DNA of 63,048 nucleotides from PUMD01 sp964599275. Its GTDB lineage: Bacteria; Bacillota; Sulfobacillia; SLMV01. The translations under genes were made by a program, and so were the position numbers. The stretch's first letter is position 1; each line of letters starts with the position of its first letter. The DNA lies in the NCBI GenBank assembly GCA_964599275.1, contig CAZRFK010000004.1:1-63048 (forward strand). Direction: 5' to 3'. The notes under the pieces are model-generated. The model saw nothing but the letters and a program-made list of their open reading frames with translations. It ran no database searches and had not been told where the DNA came from. Of this stretch, positions 43,787-52,414 are shown in pieces.

Positions 43787-44237
43787 TGCGGAAACTGTGT
43801 GACACAATTTACATGGATTGAAAGATTTTCTTTCAATCTCATTTGGTTGTCAGGACAGATTTTATATGTTGAGTTGATATTTTTCTTTAACACGGCACAT
43901 CTTCAATTTTACAGATTCCCGGATCGGTCAGGAATCTTATGAGTTCTATCCCACATCAGTTCACCCAGTTATGTTCTTCTCAGTGTCAGTTATCGTTCCG
44001 AACACCCCCTATATTTACTCATATACTGAAACTAGACGACAGCCCGCTTGGATAAAGAGGCCGGCGCTAGGTAGTGTGGGGTTTCCATAAAAACACCTCA
44101 ACCAGATCCACGGTCTGACCCATACTAGGAGGCTCACTCCATTTTAGCCGGAGATATCTCCGGTGCGCTCAGACAGGGATCTTCCTCCGTCGGTCTCAAT
44201 ACAGGGGTTGATTGAAAAAGGCCGAGGAGGGGTTTTC
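43787..44237. promoter_or_regulatory. Long intergenic region before spoVFB, no spoVFA
   Basis: About 450 bases with no gene in any frame, where spoVFA would be expected. It holds an AT-rich hairpin right after pdp (GATTGAAAGA / TCTTTCAATC, 43816-43838), which may end pdp transcription. A perfect 16-base palindrome is listed separately. CATA-type sequences near 44018 and 44121 recall sigma-K/E -10 elements but are not convincing alone. No lysine riboswitch features were found. Confidence 0.45.
44148..44163. repeat. Perfect 16-base palindrome in the spoVFB leader
   Basis: CCGGAGATATCTCCGG is a perfect palindrome 75 bases upstream of the spoVFB start. It is short and symmetric enough for a dimeric repressor operator; as RNA it could form a small hairpin. 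Function unknown. Confidence 0.5.
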
Positions 44238-44831
44238 ATGGACGATCTTTCCCGTTTGAAAATAGGGCTTGCCTTGACCGGCTCTCACTGCACTTTTGAG
44301 GATATTGTTGTTGTGGCCCGCAATCTGGTAAATCGCGGTGCTGAGGTATTCCCCATAGCCTCAGCCAGGGCGTTTGACACCGATACCCGTTTTGGTGAAG
44401 CAGAGCACTGGCGAGAACAGATAGAAAATATCGCGCAGAGAGAGTTTTGGCACACCGTTGTCCAGGTAGAGCCAATAGGACCAGAAAATCTATTGGATGT
44501 GGTGTTGATAGCTCCTTGCACGGGCAACACCATGTCCAAACTTGCCAACGGAATCACAGATGGACCAGTCACTATGGCCGCCAAGGCTCACCTGAGAAAT
44601 CGCAGATCGGTAGTGTTGGGTATATCAACTAATGATGCGCTGGGATTGAATGCCAAGAATCTGGGCTCTCTTATGGCTGCTGAGAAGGTGTTTTTTATAC
44701 CCTTCAGACAGGATGACCCGCATGCAAAACCCACTTCCTGCGTGGCCCGATGGGATCTGGCGGGGGATGCGGTAAAGGCAGCAGCTGAAGGTCAGCAACT
44801 TCAACCAGTCCTGGTTGGTCCTCCGGAATGA
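44238..44831 (+). CDS. spoVFB: Dipicolinate synthase subunit B
   Basis: A 197-residue flavoprotein-like subunit of dipicolinate synthase, which makes the spore-core compound DPA in the mother cell. The N-terminus LKIGLALTGSHCTFEDI and the segment IAPCTGNTMSKLANGITDGPVTMAAKAHLR are characteristic. The start has GAGGAGGGG upstream. It is followed, nearly overlapping, by asd, dapG and dapA, as in the B. subtilis spoVF operon, but the partner subunit SpoVFA is not encoded upstream in this window. Confidence 0.9.
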   Translation: MDDLSRLKIGLALTGSHCTFEDIVVVARNLVNRGAEVFPIASARAFDTDTRFGEAEHWREQIENIAQREFWHTVVQVEPIGPENLLDVVLIAPCTGNTMSKLANGITDGPVTMAAKAHLRNRRSVVLGISTNDALGLNAKNLGSLMAAEKVFFIPFRQDDPHAKPTSCVARWDLAGDAVKAAAEGQQLQPVLVGPPE

Positions 44832-44838
44832 TCGTGCT

Positions 44839-45834
44839 ATGAAAAAATACAAAGTAGCTGTCCTGGGAGCGACTGGTCTGGTAGGAACACACATTATTGA
44901 TGGTCTGCAGGAAAGAGAATTTCCCATAAGTGAACTGATACCTCTGGCTTCTGAAGGTAGAGACCGAACAGTTCGGTTCGGTGGTGAGGAGATACCAGTA
45001 CGTGCTGCCAGCTTCGATAAATTTAATGGAGTGGACCTGGTTTTCAACTGCGCCGGCAACGAGGCAGCGAGAATATTCCTGTCACAGTTGGCTAAAAAGG
45101 AGACAGTGTGTATTGACAAAAGCACGGCGTTTCGCCTTGATACTTCAGTTCCTCTGATAATACCTGAGGTAAACGGGAGCCAAATGAAAAGGCATCAGGG
45201 TATTATTGCCTCGCCCAACTGCCTGACTATTCAGCTGGTAATGGCTCTGTGGCCGGTATATTGTCATTTGAATTTAGAGAAGGTGGTTTTGAGCACTTAT
45301 CAGTCTGCATCGGGAGCCGGTACAAGTGCACTTCAAGCGCTGAAGAGACAGATGAGGGGAGATACAACTGCAAAATCAAGTTCACTTCCGCATTCAGTTG
45401 CCGGCAATGCTTTTCCGGAAATAGGGGGTTTTGTAGAAGATGGATTCAGTACAGAAGAGTCCAAAATCACTGCCGAAACTCAGAAAATTATTGAAGACCG
45501 GGAGCTGCCGGTGACAGTCACCGCTGTTCGCATAGGAGTGGAAGTCGGTCACGCCGTATCTGTTTGGTGTCAGACAAGCGAGACGGTCAATGCAGAGAAT
45601 TTAGTGGAGATATTAGATGATTGCGAATGGCTCACGGTTTCTTCTGAGCCTCATCAATATCATACTCCGAAGCAGGCAGCCGGCACAGATGAGGTATTTG
45701 TGGGACGAATAAGGACAGATAAAACTGACGAGCGTGCGTTCTGGATGTGGATAACTGCTGACAATCTCCGCAAGGGTGCGGCTACAAACGCGATACAGAT
45801 TGCAGAAACGCTCATGAACGAGGATCTCATTTGA
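44839..45834 (+). CDS. asd: Aspartate-semialdehyde dehydrogenase
   Basis: A 331-residue NADPH enzyme making aspartate semialdehyde from aspartyl phosphate. The nucleotide site is VLGATGLVG, the catalytic cysteine is in SPNCLTIQ and the histidine lies in VRIGVEVGHAVSVW. The start at 44839 is 7 bases after the spoVFB stop; no strong ribosome binding site is visible, which suggests coupled translation. It feeds lysine and dipicolinate synthesis. Confidence 0.94.
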   Translation: MKKYKVAVLGATGLVGTHIIDGLQEREFPISELIPLASEGRDRTVRFGGEEIPVRAASFDKFNGVDLVFNCAGNEAARIFLSQLAKKETVCIDKSTAFRLDTSVPLIIPEVNGSQMKRHQGIIASPNCLTIQLVMALWPVYCHLNLEKVVLSTYQSASGAGTSALQALKRQMRGDTTAKSSSLPHSVAGNAFPEIGGFVEDGFSTEESKITAETQKIIEDRELPVTVTAVRIGVEVGHAVSVWCQTSETVNAENLVEILDDCEWLTVSSEPHQYHTPKQAAGTDEVFVGRIRTDKTDERAFWMWITADNLRKGAATNAIQIAETLMNEDLI

Positions 45835-45846
45835 AGGGAGCCCAAC

Positions 45847-47055
45847 GTGCGGCTGAAAGTTCTGAAGTTCGGAGGTACATCCTTGTGTGGTGAAGAGAGT
45901 TGGGAGAAAGTCATCCGCTGGATTCTGTCGTACAAGCGGCAGGATTATGCGCTGGTGGTTGTAGTTTCAGCAATGGGGCGCGATGATGCTCCATATTCCA
46001 CCGACAGGTTGATCGATCTGGCTGAATCGTTCTGTGACCAGCTTCCTTCTCGTGAAATGGACCTGATAATGTCCTGCGGGGAAACTATATCTTCGGTGGC
46101 TATGGCTGGCGCCCTCCGTTCTGCAGGGCTGAATGCCCTGGCTCTGACTGGTAGGCAGGCAGGAATAATTACCGATGACGATTTTGGGAACGCCCGGATT
46201 CTACGGATAGCCAGTTCCGGATTGCTGAGGATTCTTCACCAGGATCAGGTAGCAGTGGTGGCCGGATTTCAGGGAGTTACTGAAAAGGGTGATATTACTA
46301 CCCTGGGTAGGGGTGGCAGCGATATAACTGCTGCTGCCCTGGGGGTAGCTTTACAGGCAGAAATGGTTGAAATATTTACTGATGTAAACGGGGTTAAGAC
46401 GGCTGATCCACGTCTGGTACCGGAGGCCAGGACCCTGGGCATTGCCAGTTATGAAGAGATCAATGAATTAGCAGAACAGGGGGCAGAGGTGGTTCATCCT
46501 CGAGCCTGTCAGCTGGCCATGGCAGGAAATGTACCCTTCCGCATACGCAGTACTTTCAATCAACACCCAGGAACGATAGTGACTAACGGGACGGTTACCG
46601 ATGAACGCACTGTGACTGGAGTAACCCAGGTGCCTGAAGTAACGCAGATGAATATAAATGGAGATCAGAAAAATACCGAAGAGGTGTTCGGACTGCTGGC
46701 CGACGGAGGCATTAGCGTAGATCTGATCAATGTTTCTCCTCAGAAAATTGTCTTAACCGTTGCTGATGACAAGAACCAGCGAGCGAGAAAAATACTCCGG
46801 GAGGGTGGTTACCAGGCTGACATCCATTCTGGGTGCGCCAAGGTATCTTTGGTTGGGGCGGGAATGAGAGGTACGCCCGGAGTAATGGCCAGAATTGTTC
46901 AGGCGTTGAACGAAGCTGACATCAAAATTTTACAAACGTGTGATTCTCACATGAGCATCAACTGTCTGGTGCACGGTGAGGAAATGGCTGATGCGGTACG
47001 GGCACTACACAGTAATTTTGAATTGGAGCGGGGAGGTGGAGTATTTAATGAATGA
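45847..47055 (+). CDS. dapG: Aspartokinase (monofunctional, ACT domains)
   Basis: A 402-residue aspartate kinase. The N-terminal KFGGTS and LGRGGSDITAAALG are the substrate and nucleotide motifs, and two ACT-like regulatory regions follow from about residue 265. GTG start at 45847 with GAAGGGAG upstream, 12 bases after asd. By position it is the counterpart of B. subtilis dapG, which serves spore DPA and cell-wall diaminopimelate. The 3' end overlaps dapA by 8 bases. Confidence 0.93.
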   Translation: MRLKVLKFGGTSLCGEESWEKVIRWILSYKRQDYALVVVVSAMGRDDAPYSTDRLIDLAESFCDQLPSREMDLIMSCGETISSVAMAGALRSAGLNALALTGRQAGIITDDDFGNARILRIASSGLLRILHQDQVAVVAGFQGVTEKGDITTLGRGGSDITAAALGVALQAEMVEIFTDVNGVKTADPRLVPEARTLGIASYEEINELAEQGAEVVHPRACQLAMAGNVPFRIRSTFNQHPGTIVTNGTVTDERTVTGVTQVPEVTQMNINGDQKNTEEVFGLLADGGISVDLINVSPQKIVLTVADDKNQRARKILREGGYQADIHSGCAKVSLVGAGMRGTPGVMARIVQALNEADIKILQTCDSHMSINCLVHGEEMADAVRALHSNFELERGGGVFNE

Positions 47056-47935
47056 TGAACATGCCAGAGTCATAGTTGCTATGGTTACCCCTTTTGAACC
47101 CGGTGGCCAGGTGAATTATTCTGCTGCAGCTCAGTTGAGCAGCAAGCTGGTTTCAGACGGCGCGGATGGGATTCTGATAAGTGGCACCACCGGTGAGGCA
47201 CCCACCCTGACCACCAGGGAGAAACTACGGATGTTGGAAGTGGTACTTGACTCGGTGGGGGAGCACGCTGAGGTATGGATGGGTACCGGGACTAACGACA
47301 CTGAACTGACAGTTGAATTGACTGAGCAGGCCCAGGATGCGGGAGCTCACGGAATCATGTTGGTTACACCTTATTACAATAAACCACCTCAGAGAGCACT
47401 GTTTGAGCATTTCCGCAAAGCATCTGAGGGATGTCAGCTGCCGGTTATGATTTACAATGTTCCATCACGTACAGGAGCTAACATTGCGCCTGAAACTGTA
47501 GCTGAACTTGCAGAAATCGACAATGTCATTGCAGTCAAGGAAGCCAGTGGTGATGTCAACCAGGCGGCCCGTATCAGGCACCTGACTGATGATGATTTCC
47601 TGATTTACAGTGGTGATGACCAATTAACACTGCCAATTTTGTCCATAGGAGGATGGGGAGTAGTAAGTGTGGCCGCTCATCTGGTGGCCGACGATATTTA
47701 TGAGATGATACAGGCTTATACTGACGGATACATTCGACGCGCTGCCCAGCTGCATTCACGGTTGCTGCCGCTTTTTGAGGCAATGTTTATCACTACTAAT
47801 CCCATACCTGTAAAGGCATCGTTAAACATGAGTGGAATAGACGTGGGAGCGCTCAGGCTGCCGCTGACAAAAATCGAAGGGCAGGAACGCGAACGCCTTA
47901 AAAAATTACTGCGAGCATTTGAGATAGCAGAGTGA
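47048..47935 (+). CDS. dapA: 4-hydroxy-tetrahydrodipicolinate synthase
   Basis: A 295-residue TIM-barrel lyase/synthase condensing pyruvate with aspartate semialdehyde. GTTGEAPTL binds pyruvate, the tyrosine is in MIYNVPSRTG and the Schiff-base lysine is in IAVKEASGD. GGGGAGG precedes the ATG, which overlaps the dapG end. Its product is the direct precursor of dipicolinate, so the operon logic is complete except for SpoVFA. Confidence 0.95.
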   Translation: MNDEHARVIVAMVTPFEPGGQVNYSAAAQLSSKLVSDGADGILISGTTGEAPTLTTREKLRMLEVVLDSVGEHAEVWMGTGTNDTELTVELTEQAQDAGAHGIMLVTPYYNKPPQRALFEHFRKASEGCQLPVMIYNVPSRTGANIAPETVAELAEIDNVIAVKEASGDVNQAARIRHLTDDDFLIYSGDDQLTLPILSIGGWGVVSVAAHLVADDIYEMIQAYTDGYIRRAAQLHSRLLPLFEAMFITTNPIPVKASLNMSGIDVGALRLPLTKIEGQERERLKKLLRAFEIAE

Positions 47936-47943
47936 ATGAGGTC

Positions 47944-47972
47944 GGGGCACAGAGTAGCGTGCCCCATTTTCT
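47944..47972. terminator. Intrinsic terminator after dapA
   Basis: A perfect 7-base stem GGGGCAC / GTGCCCC with an 8-base loop and an ATTTTCTT tail, directly against the stop of the convergent deaminase gene. Confidence 0.83.
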
Positions 47973-48407
47973 TCAGCAGCGCCCCTGGACTCTTCTGGAT
48001 TCCTCTCCCAGCAGATCGCTTTCCACTGCTGGTGGGGGGAATTCACCCATGTCGGGATCGGACAGGGGGTGGGGGGATACTTGAGCAGGATTTGCAGAGG
48101 GTGCTCCGTACACCACCCGGGAAAGACCCACACGCCGAATGGCCACAGAACACATGAGACATGGCTCGCCGTTGGTGTATATGGTGAGCCCGCGCAGGTC
48201 ATTGGTCTTCAGTTTCCGTGAGGCTTTGCGGATGGCATCAATCTCAGCGTGAAGAGTAACATCAAATTCAGTGTTTTCCCGATTCTTTCCCTTTGCAATC
48301 AATTCTCCTTCTTCTCCCAGAATAACTGCGCCAAAAGGGTTATCTCCTGCTTGTTTGGCTTCTTCTGCCAGTTTGAGACACTTTTTCATCGCTTCTACAT
48401 CCTGCAT
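47973..48407 (-). CDS. Cytidine/deoxycytidylate-type deaminase (guanine deaminase-like)
   Basis: A 144-residue zinc deaminase. The zinc motifs are HAEIDAI and EPCLMC. The spacing and NPFGAVI near the N-terminus fit the guanine-deaminase/TadA-related branch better than cytidine deaminase itself. GGAGGTGACTG precedes the ATG at 48407. The C-terminal 30 residues are Pro/Glu-rich and diverge from the family. Convergent with dapA. Probable substrate guanine or another purine, by family resemblance only. Confidence 0.85.
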   Translation of the reverse strand: MQDVEAMKKCLKLAEEAKQAGDNPFGAVILGEEGELIAKGKNRENTEFDVTLHAEIDAIRKASRKLKTNDLRGLTIYTNGEPCLMCSVAIRRVGLSRVVYGAPSANPAQVSPHPLSDPDMGEFPPPAVESDLLGEESRRVQGRC

Positions 48408-48751
48408 TTCAGTCACCTCCACAGTGCATAACTTCTGCATGTTGAGTCGTCATCCTGTCTGTCAGACTGGATTCAGGAGGAGATCAACCCGGTGAAAGGG
48501 AATTATTATCAGGGATGGGGTGTGTTGCATCGCAATTCTGGCTTTATGAAATGACGGCCAAAAATCCCATGCAGGGATCAGGAATACCTCTGAAAGGCCG
48601 GGACTCAAACAGGTCCCGGGTATCAAGTGTGGAATGCCATAGCAGGTTGCATGTTCTCAGATGGGCTGCAATCTGAGTTTGTAGGCAGGCTCATCAGGGT
48701 AAAAAATGCTGCGATTTATGTTATCTTTAACCGGGAATCTTCAGGCGGGAT
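48408..48751. promoter_or_regulatory. Intergenic region upstream of the histidine operon
   Basis: About 340 bases with no gene on either strand that I trust. It contains a hairpin CCGGGAC / GTCCCGG at 48598-48619 and a smaller ATCCC / GGGAT repeat near 48564-48577, both of which could fold in a leader RNA of the hut operon. No histidine riboswitch or HutP-like site could be named. Confidence 0.4.
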
Positions 48752-49075
48752 ATGCAGAGGATACATAAAGAAGATAGAGACTACATACTGCTGCAATTTC
48801 CTATGAAAGACTCTATATCTGCCAGTATAGAACAAAGTTCTGTCTGCTCTGAGGTTTTAGCAGATTTTGAGAAGCGATTCACATCCAGCGAAAGCGCTGC
48901 ACAGTTGCCTGAGGTCCAAAGACCGGGGTTGAATTGGTGGTTTATCTGCAGGTTGAGTTTTCCCGATGACAGGTTACCAGTAAAGATTGAAATCAGTTCA
49001 GCAATGTTAGATATAAGTTCTGGTGCGAACAATAAAGACACGAAAGGTGAAGGTAAGTGGACAAAGTTATTATAG
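48752..49075 (+). CDS. Possible small protein upstream of hutH
   Basis: An open frame of 107 codons ending 19 bases inside hutH. AGGCGGG before the ATG is a weak ribosome binding site, with another ATG at 48803. The product (MKDSISASIEQSSVC..., GLNWWFICRLSFPDDRLPVKIEISS) has the strand-like character of a small alpha/beta domain but matches nothing I know; it is not HutP. The other strand is also open here, so coding status is uncertain. Confidence 0.33.
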   Translation: MQRIHKEDRDYILLQFPMKDSISASIEQSSVCSEVLADFEKRFTSSESAAQLPEVQRPGLNWWFICRLSFPDDRLPVKIEISSAMLDISSGANNKDTKGEGKWTKLL

Positions 49076-50605
49076 GAGTCGAACCGCCCGGCATCGAGGA
49101 TGTCGTGGATGTTGCAAAACACGGACGCAAAGTGGAGATTGCTCCACAGGTACGGCGGTTGATCGAGACAGGACGGGCTCAGGTAGAGCGGCTCGTCGAG
49201 AATGAAGAAGTTGTTTACGGGATCACCACCGGTTTTGGCAAATTCAGTGATTCACATATTTCCACCCAGCTGAGTGAGCAGCTGCAGAGGAATCTTATCC
49301 GCAGTCATGCAGTGGCGGTTGGAGACAAACTTGAAGATGAGGTTGTCAGGGCTGCCATGTTTTTGCGGGCAGTAGCTTTGGCCCGCGGCCACTCTGGCGT
49401 CCGCCCCGAAGTCGTCCAGCTGCTGGTGGACATGCTGAATCAGGGAGTGATTCCCAGGGTGCCGAGTCAGGGCTCTCTGGGTGCCAGCGGTGATCTGGCT
49501 CCGCTGGCTCATATTGCATCCGTTATGATAGGAGAAGGACGAGCCTGGGTGCAGGGACAATTTCTCGATGGTGATGATGCCCTGCACCTTGTCAACCTGG
49601 AACCGATAACTCTGAAAGCCAAAGAGGGGCTGGCACTGATAAATGGTACTCAGGTGATGACCGCCCTGGGGATACTCGCTTATTCAGAGGGGGAATGTCT
49701 TTACCGCAGTTCCAATGCCATTGCTGCTTTGACATTGGAGTCTCTGCGCGGCATAAAGGAGGCTTTTGACCAGCGCATCGCCAGGCTGCGGGGGCATCCG
49801 GGCCAACTGGACGTAGCTGAGCGGATCCGCCAGCTTATCCGTGGAAGTGAATTTGTGACGACGCAGGGACAGCTGAGGGTTCAGGATCCCTNNNNNNNNN
49901 NCCTATGCGCTCCGCTGCATCCCCCAGGTGCATGGAGCAGTCCGTGATGGTTTGAATTATGTGCAGCAGATCTTGAGCCGGGAAATCAATGCTGTTACTG
50001 ATAACCCGCTTTTGTTTCCTGAATCTGATGAGGTCTTATCTGGTGGTAATTTTCATGGTGAGCCCCTGGCTTTCGGGTGCGATCATATGTCCCTGATCCT
50101 GTGCGAACTGGGCAATATAAGCGAACGCCGCACCGAACGGTTGCTGAATCCCGCTTACAGCGAGGGACTCCCCGCATTTCTGACCAACCAGGGTGGTCTG
50201 AATTCTGGCTTAATGATAGCCCAGTATACAGCTGCATCCCTGACATCAGAAAATAAACTATTGGCCAATCCGGCCAGTGCGGATACAATACCTTCTTCGG
50301 CCGGACAGGAAGATCATGTGAGCATGGGTACAACAGGAGCAAGGAGGGCACGCCAGGTAGTTTTCAACCTCAGCAGAATACTTGCGGTGGAGGCGATTGC
50401 AGCTGCACAGGCAGTCCAGCTGCGGCGGGAGAAGATGAAAGAGCAGTCAGGTACCAGGCGGCTCGGGGAGGGTACGCAGTTGACGCTGCAGTGGATTCGC
50501 CGGCATGTGAAATCTGTTGAACAGGACCGTTCACTTTCTGATGAAATCGAATTGTTGGCTGATAATCTGCGGTCTGGACAGCTATTCAAAGCACTGCAGA
50601 TATAA
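49057..50605 (+). CDS. hutH: Histidine ammonia-lyase (interrupted by a 10-N assembly gap)
   Basis: Converts histidine to urocanate plus ammonia. The MIO prosthetic group arises from the Ala-Ser-Gly in GSLGASGDLAPLAH. Ten N at 49892-49901 split the gene and shift the frame. The left part ends in VQDP, and the right part starts in another frame as YALRCIPQVHGA, exactly the residues that follow in the family. The contig ends share CCT, so deleting the N and the 3 duplicated bases restores one frame of about 511 residues, the family length. GTG start at 49057 with AAAGGTGAAGG upstream. Probably intact in the organism. Confidence 0.93.
49892..49901. other. Assembly gap (10 N) inside hutH
   Basis: A run of ten N, apparently a fixed-size placeholder. 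The flanks end and begin with CCT (GGATCCCT and CCTATGCGC), and merging them gives an uninterrupted hutH frame, so no sequence is likely to be missing. Confidence 0.95.
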
Positions 50606-50675
50606 AAATTATGGTCAGTTGCCTTACAGTAATTAAATCTAACCCATTCACATATCCTTGGAGGAGGTTGTAAAG

Positions 50676-52346
50676 ATGTCGGATACAGTACGAGCGCCGC
50701 GGGGTACTGCGCTCACATGCCGGGGATGGCAGCAGGAGGCTGCCATGCGGATGTTGATGAACAATCTGGACCCGGAAGTGGCAGAAAAACCGGATGAGCT
50801 GATTGTTTACGGAGGTACGGGAAAGGCAGCGAGAAACTGGGATTGCTATCAGGCCATTGTCCAGTCATTGAAAGATCTTGAAGATGATGAAACCCTGCTG
50901 GTGCAGTCGGGCAAACCGGTGGGAGTATTTAAAACCCATATAATGGCACCGCGGGTGTTGATTAGTAATTCCATGATTGTACCCGCATGGGCTGACTGGG
51001 ATCATTTCTGGCAGTATGAGGCCCAGGGCCTCACCATGTACGGACAGATGACGGCAGGATCCTGGATTTATATCGGGACTCAGGGTATTCTGCAGGGAAC
51101 TTATGAGACCCTGGCTGAACTGGCCAGACAGCATTATGACGGCAATTTGAAGGGTAAAATTGTCTTGACCGCCGGCCTGGGAGGTATGGGAGGCGCACAG
51201 CCTCTGGCAGTAACAATGAACGGCGGAGTGGCCATCATTGTGGAGGTCGACCAACAGCGGAGAGAGCGCCGGATTGAGACCGGCTTTTGCGACCGTCAGG
51301 TAAATAACATGGAAGAAGCCTGGAATCTGGCCAAGGAATATCAGAAAAAAGGAGAGCCTATTTCCATAGCTGTGTTGGGCAATGCTGCTGAAACTCACCC
51401 CGAAATGGTCAAGCGTGGATGGATCCCCGATGTGGTTACCGATCAGACTTCGGCGCACGATGCTCTGGGCGGCTATGTTCCCGCAGGTTTGAGTATGTCG
51501 GAAGCAGATAGACTGCGGGAAAAGGATGCCGACACCTATGTCCAGCGTTCAATTGAAAGTATGATGCGACATTGTGAAGCCATGGTAGATATGATGGAGG
51601 CCGGAGCTGTAGTTTTTGACTATGGAAACAATCTGCGAGGACAGGCGAAAAAGGGCGGGTTTGAAGACGCGTTTTCCTACCCGGGCTTTGTGCCGGCCTA
51701 TATCCGACCAATGTTCTGCGAAGGAAAGGGACCATTCCGCTGGGCTGCGCTTTCCGGAGATCCTGAGGATATTTATCGAACTGATCAGGCAGTGTTAGAG
51801 GCTTTCGGTGAGGATGAAACTCTGCGCCGATGGATAGAACTGGCAGGGGAAAAAGTACCTTTCCAGGGTCTGCCAGCTCGTTTGTGCTGGTTGGGATACG
51901 GAGAACGAGATCGGATGGGCATGATCTTCAATGACCTGGTTCGTAAGGGAGAAGTAAAGGCACCAATTGTTATCGGAAGGGATCATCTTGATGCTGGTTC
52001 TGTAGCTTCACCGAACCGCGAAACTGAAAACATGAAGGATGGAAGTGATGCCATAGCTGACTGGCCCATCCTCAATGCTCTTTTGAATACTGCTGCAGGG
52101 GCAAGTTGGGTTTCAGTGCACCATGGTGGTGGTGTGGGTATAGGTTACTCCCTGCACGCTGGCATGGTGACAGTTGCTGATGGTTCCGACAAGGCAGAAG
52201 AGCGGTTGAAGAGAGTGCTTAGGACCGATCCGGGAACCGGAGTGGCCAGACATGCCGATGCCGGATACGAAAAGGCCAGGGAAATAGCCAGGCAGCGCGG
52301 GGTAAATATTCCCATGCTTGATAAAGACAACACTGATATGGATTAA
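50676..52346 (+). CDS. hutU: Urocanate hydratase
   Basis: A 556-residue NAD+-dependent urocanase turning urocanate into imidazolone propionate. Motifs: YGGTGKAARN, SGKPVGVFKTH, the NAD site TAGLGGMGGAQPLA, and the FDYGNN and HHGGGVGIGYS regions of the active site. GGAGGAGG precedes the ATG at 50676. Second enzyme of the hut operon, in the correct place after hutH. Confidence 0.96.
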   Translation: MSDTVRAPRGTALTCRGWQQEAAMRMLMNNLDPEVAEKPDELIVYGGTGKAARNWDCYQAIVQSLKDLEDDETLLVQSGKPVGVFKTHIMAPRVLISNSMIVPAWADWDHFWQYEAQGLTMYGQMTAGSWIYIGTQGILQGTYETLAELARQHYDGNLKGKIVLTAGLGGMGGAQPLAVTMNGGVAIIVEVDQQRRERRIETGFCDRQVNNMEEAWNLAKEYQKKGEPISIAVLGNAAETHPEMVKRGWIPDVVTDQTSAHDALGGYVPAGLSMSEADRLREKDADTYVQRSIESMMRHCEAMVDMMEAGAVVFDYGNNLRGQAKKGGFEDAFSYPGFVPAYIRPMFCEGKGPFRWAALSGDPEDIYRTDQAVLEAFGEDETLRRWIELAGEKVPFQGLPARLCWLGYGERDRMGMIFNDLVRKGEVKAPIVIGRDHLDAGSVASPNRETENMKDGSDAIADWPILNALLNTAAGASWVSVHHGGGVGIGYSLHAGMVTVADGSDKAEERLKRVLRTDPGTGVARHADAGYEKAREIARQRGVNIPMLDKDNTDMD

Positions 52347-52414
52347 GTAACCCGTCAGCGGAACTGCTCCGGCGATTCTGGTGCCGCTGAGGGGGCACCG
52401 GGAGGAAACCGGCA

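Noticed and set aside
43787..44237. Lysine riboswitch before spoVFB-asd-dapG-dapA
   Set aside because: None of the conserved L-box sequence blocks could be found.
49057..50605. hutH as a frameshifted pseudogene or two genes
   Set aside because: The frame change coincides exactly with the N gap and disappears when the shared CCT ends are merged.
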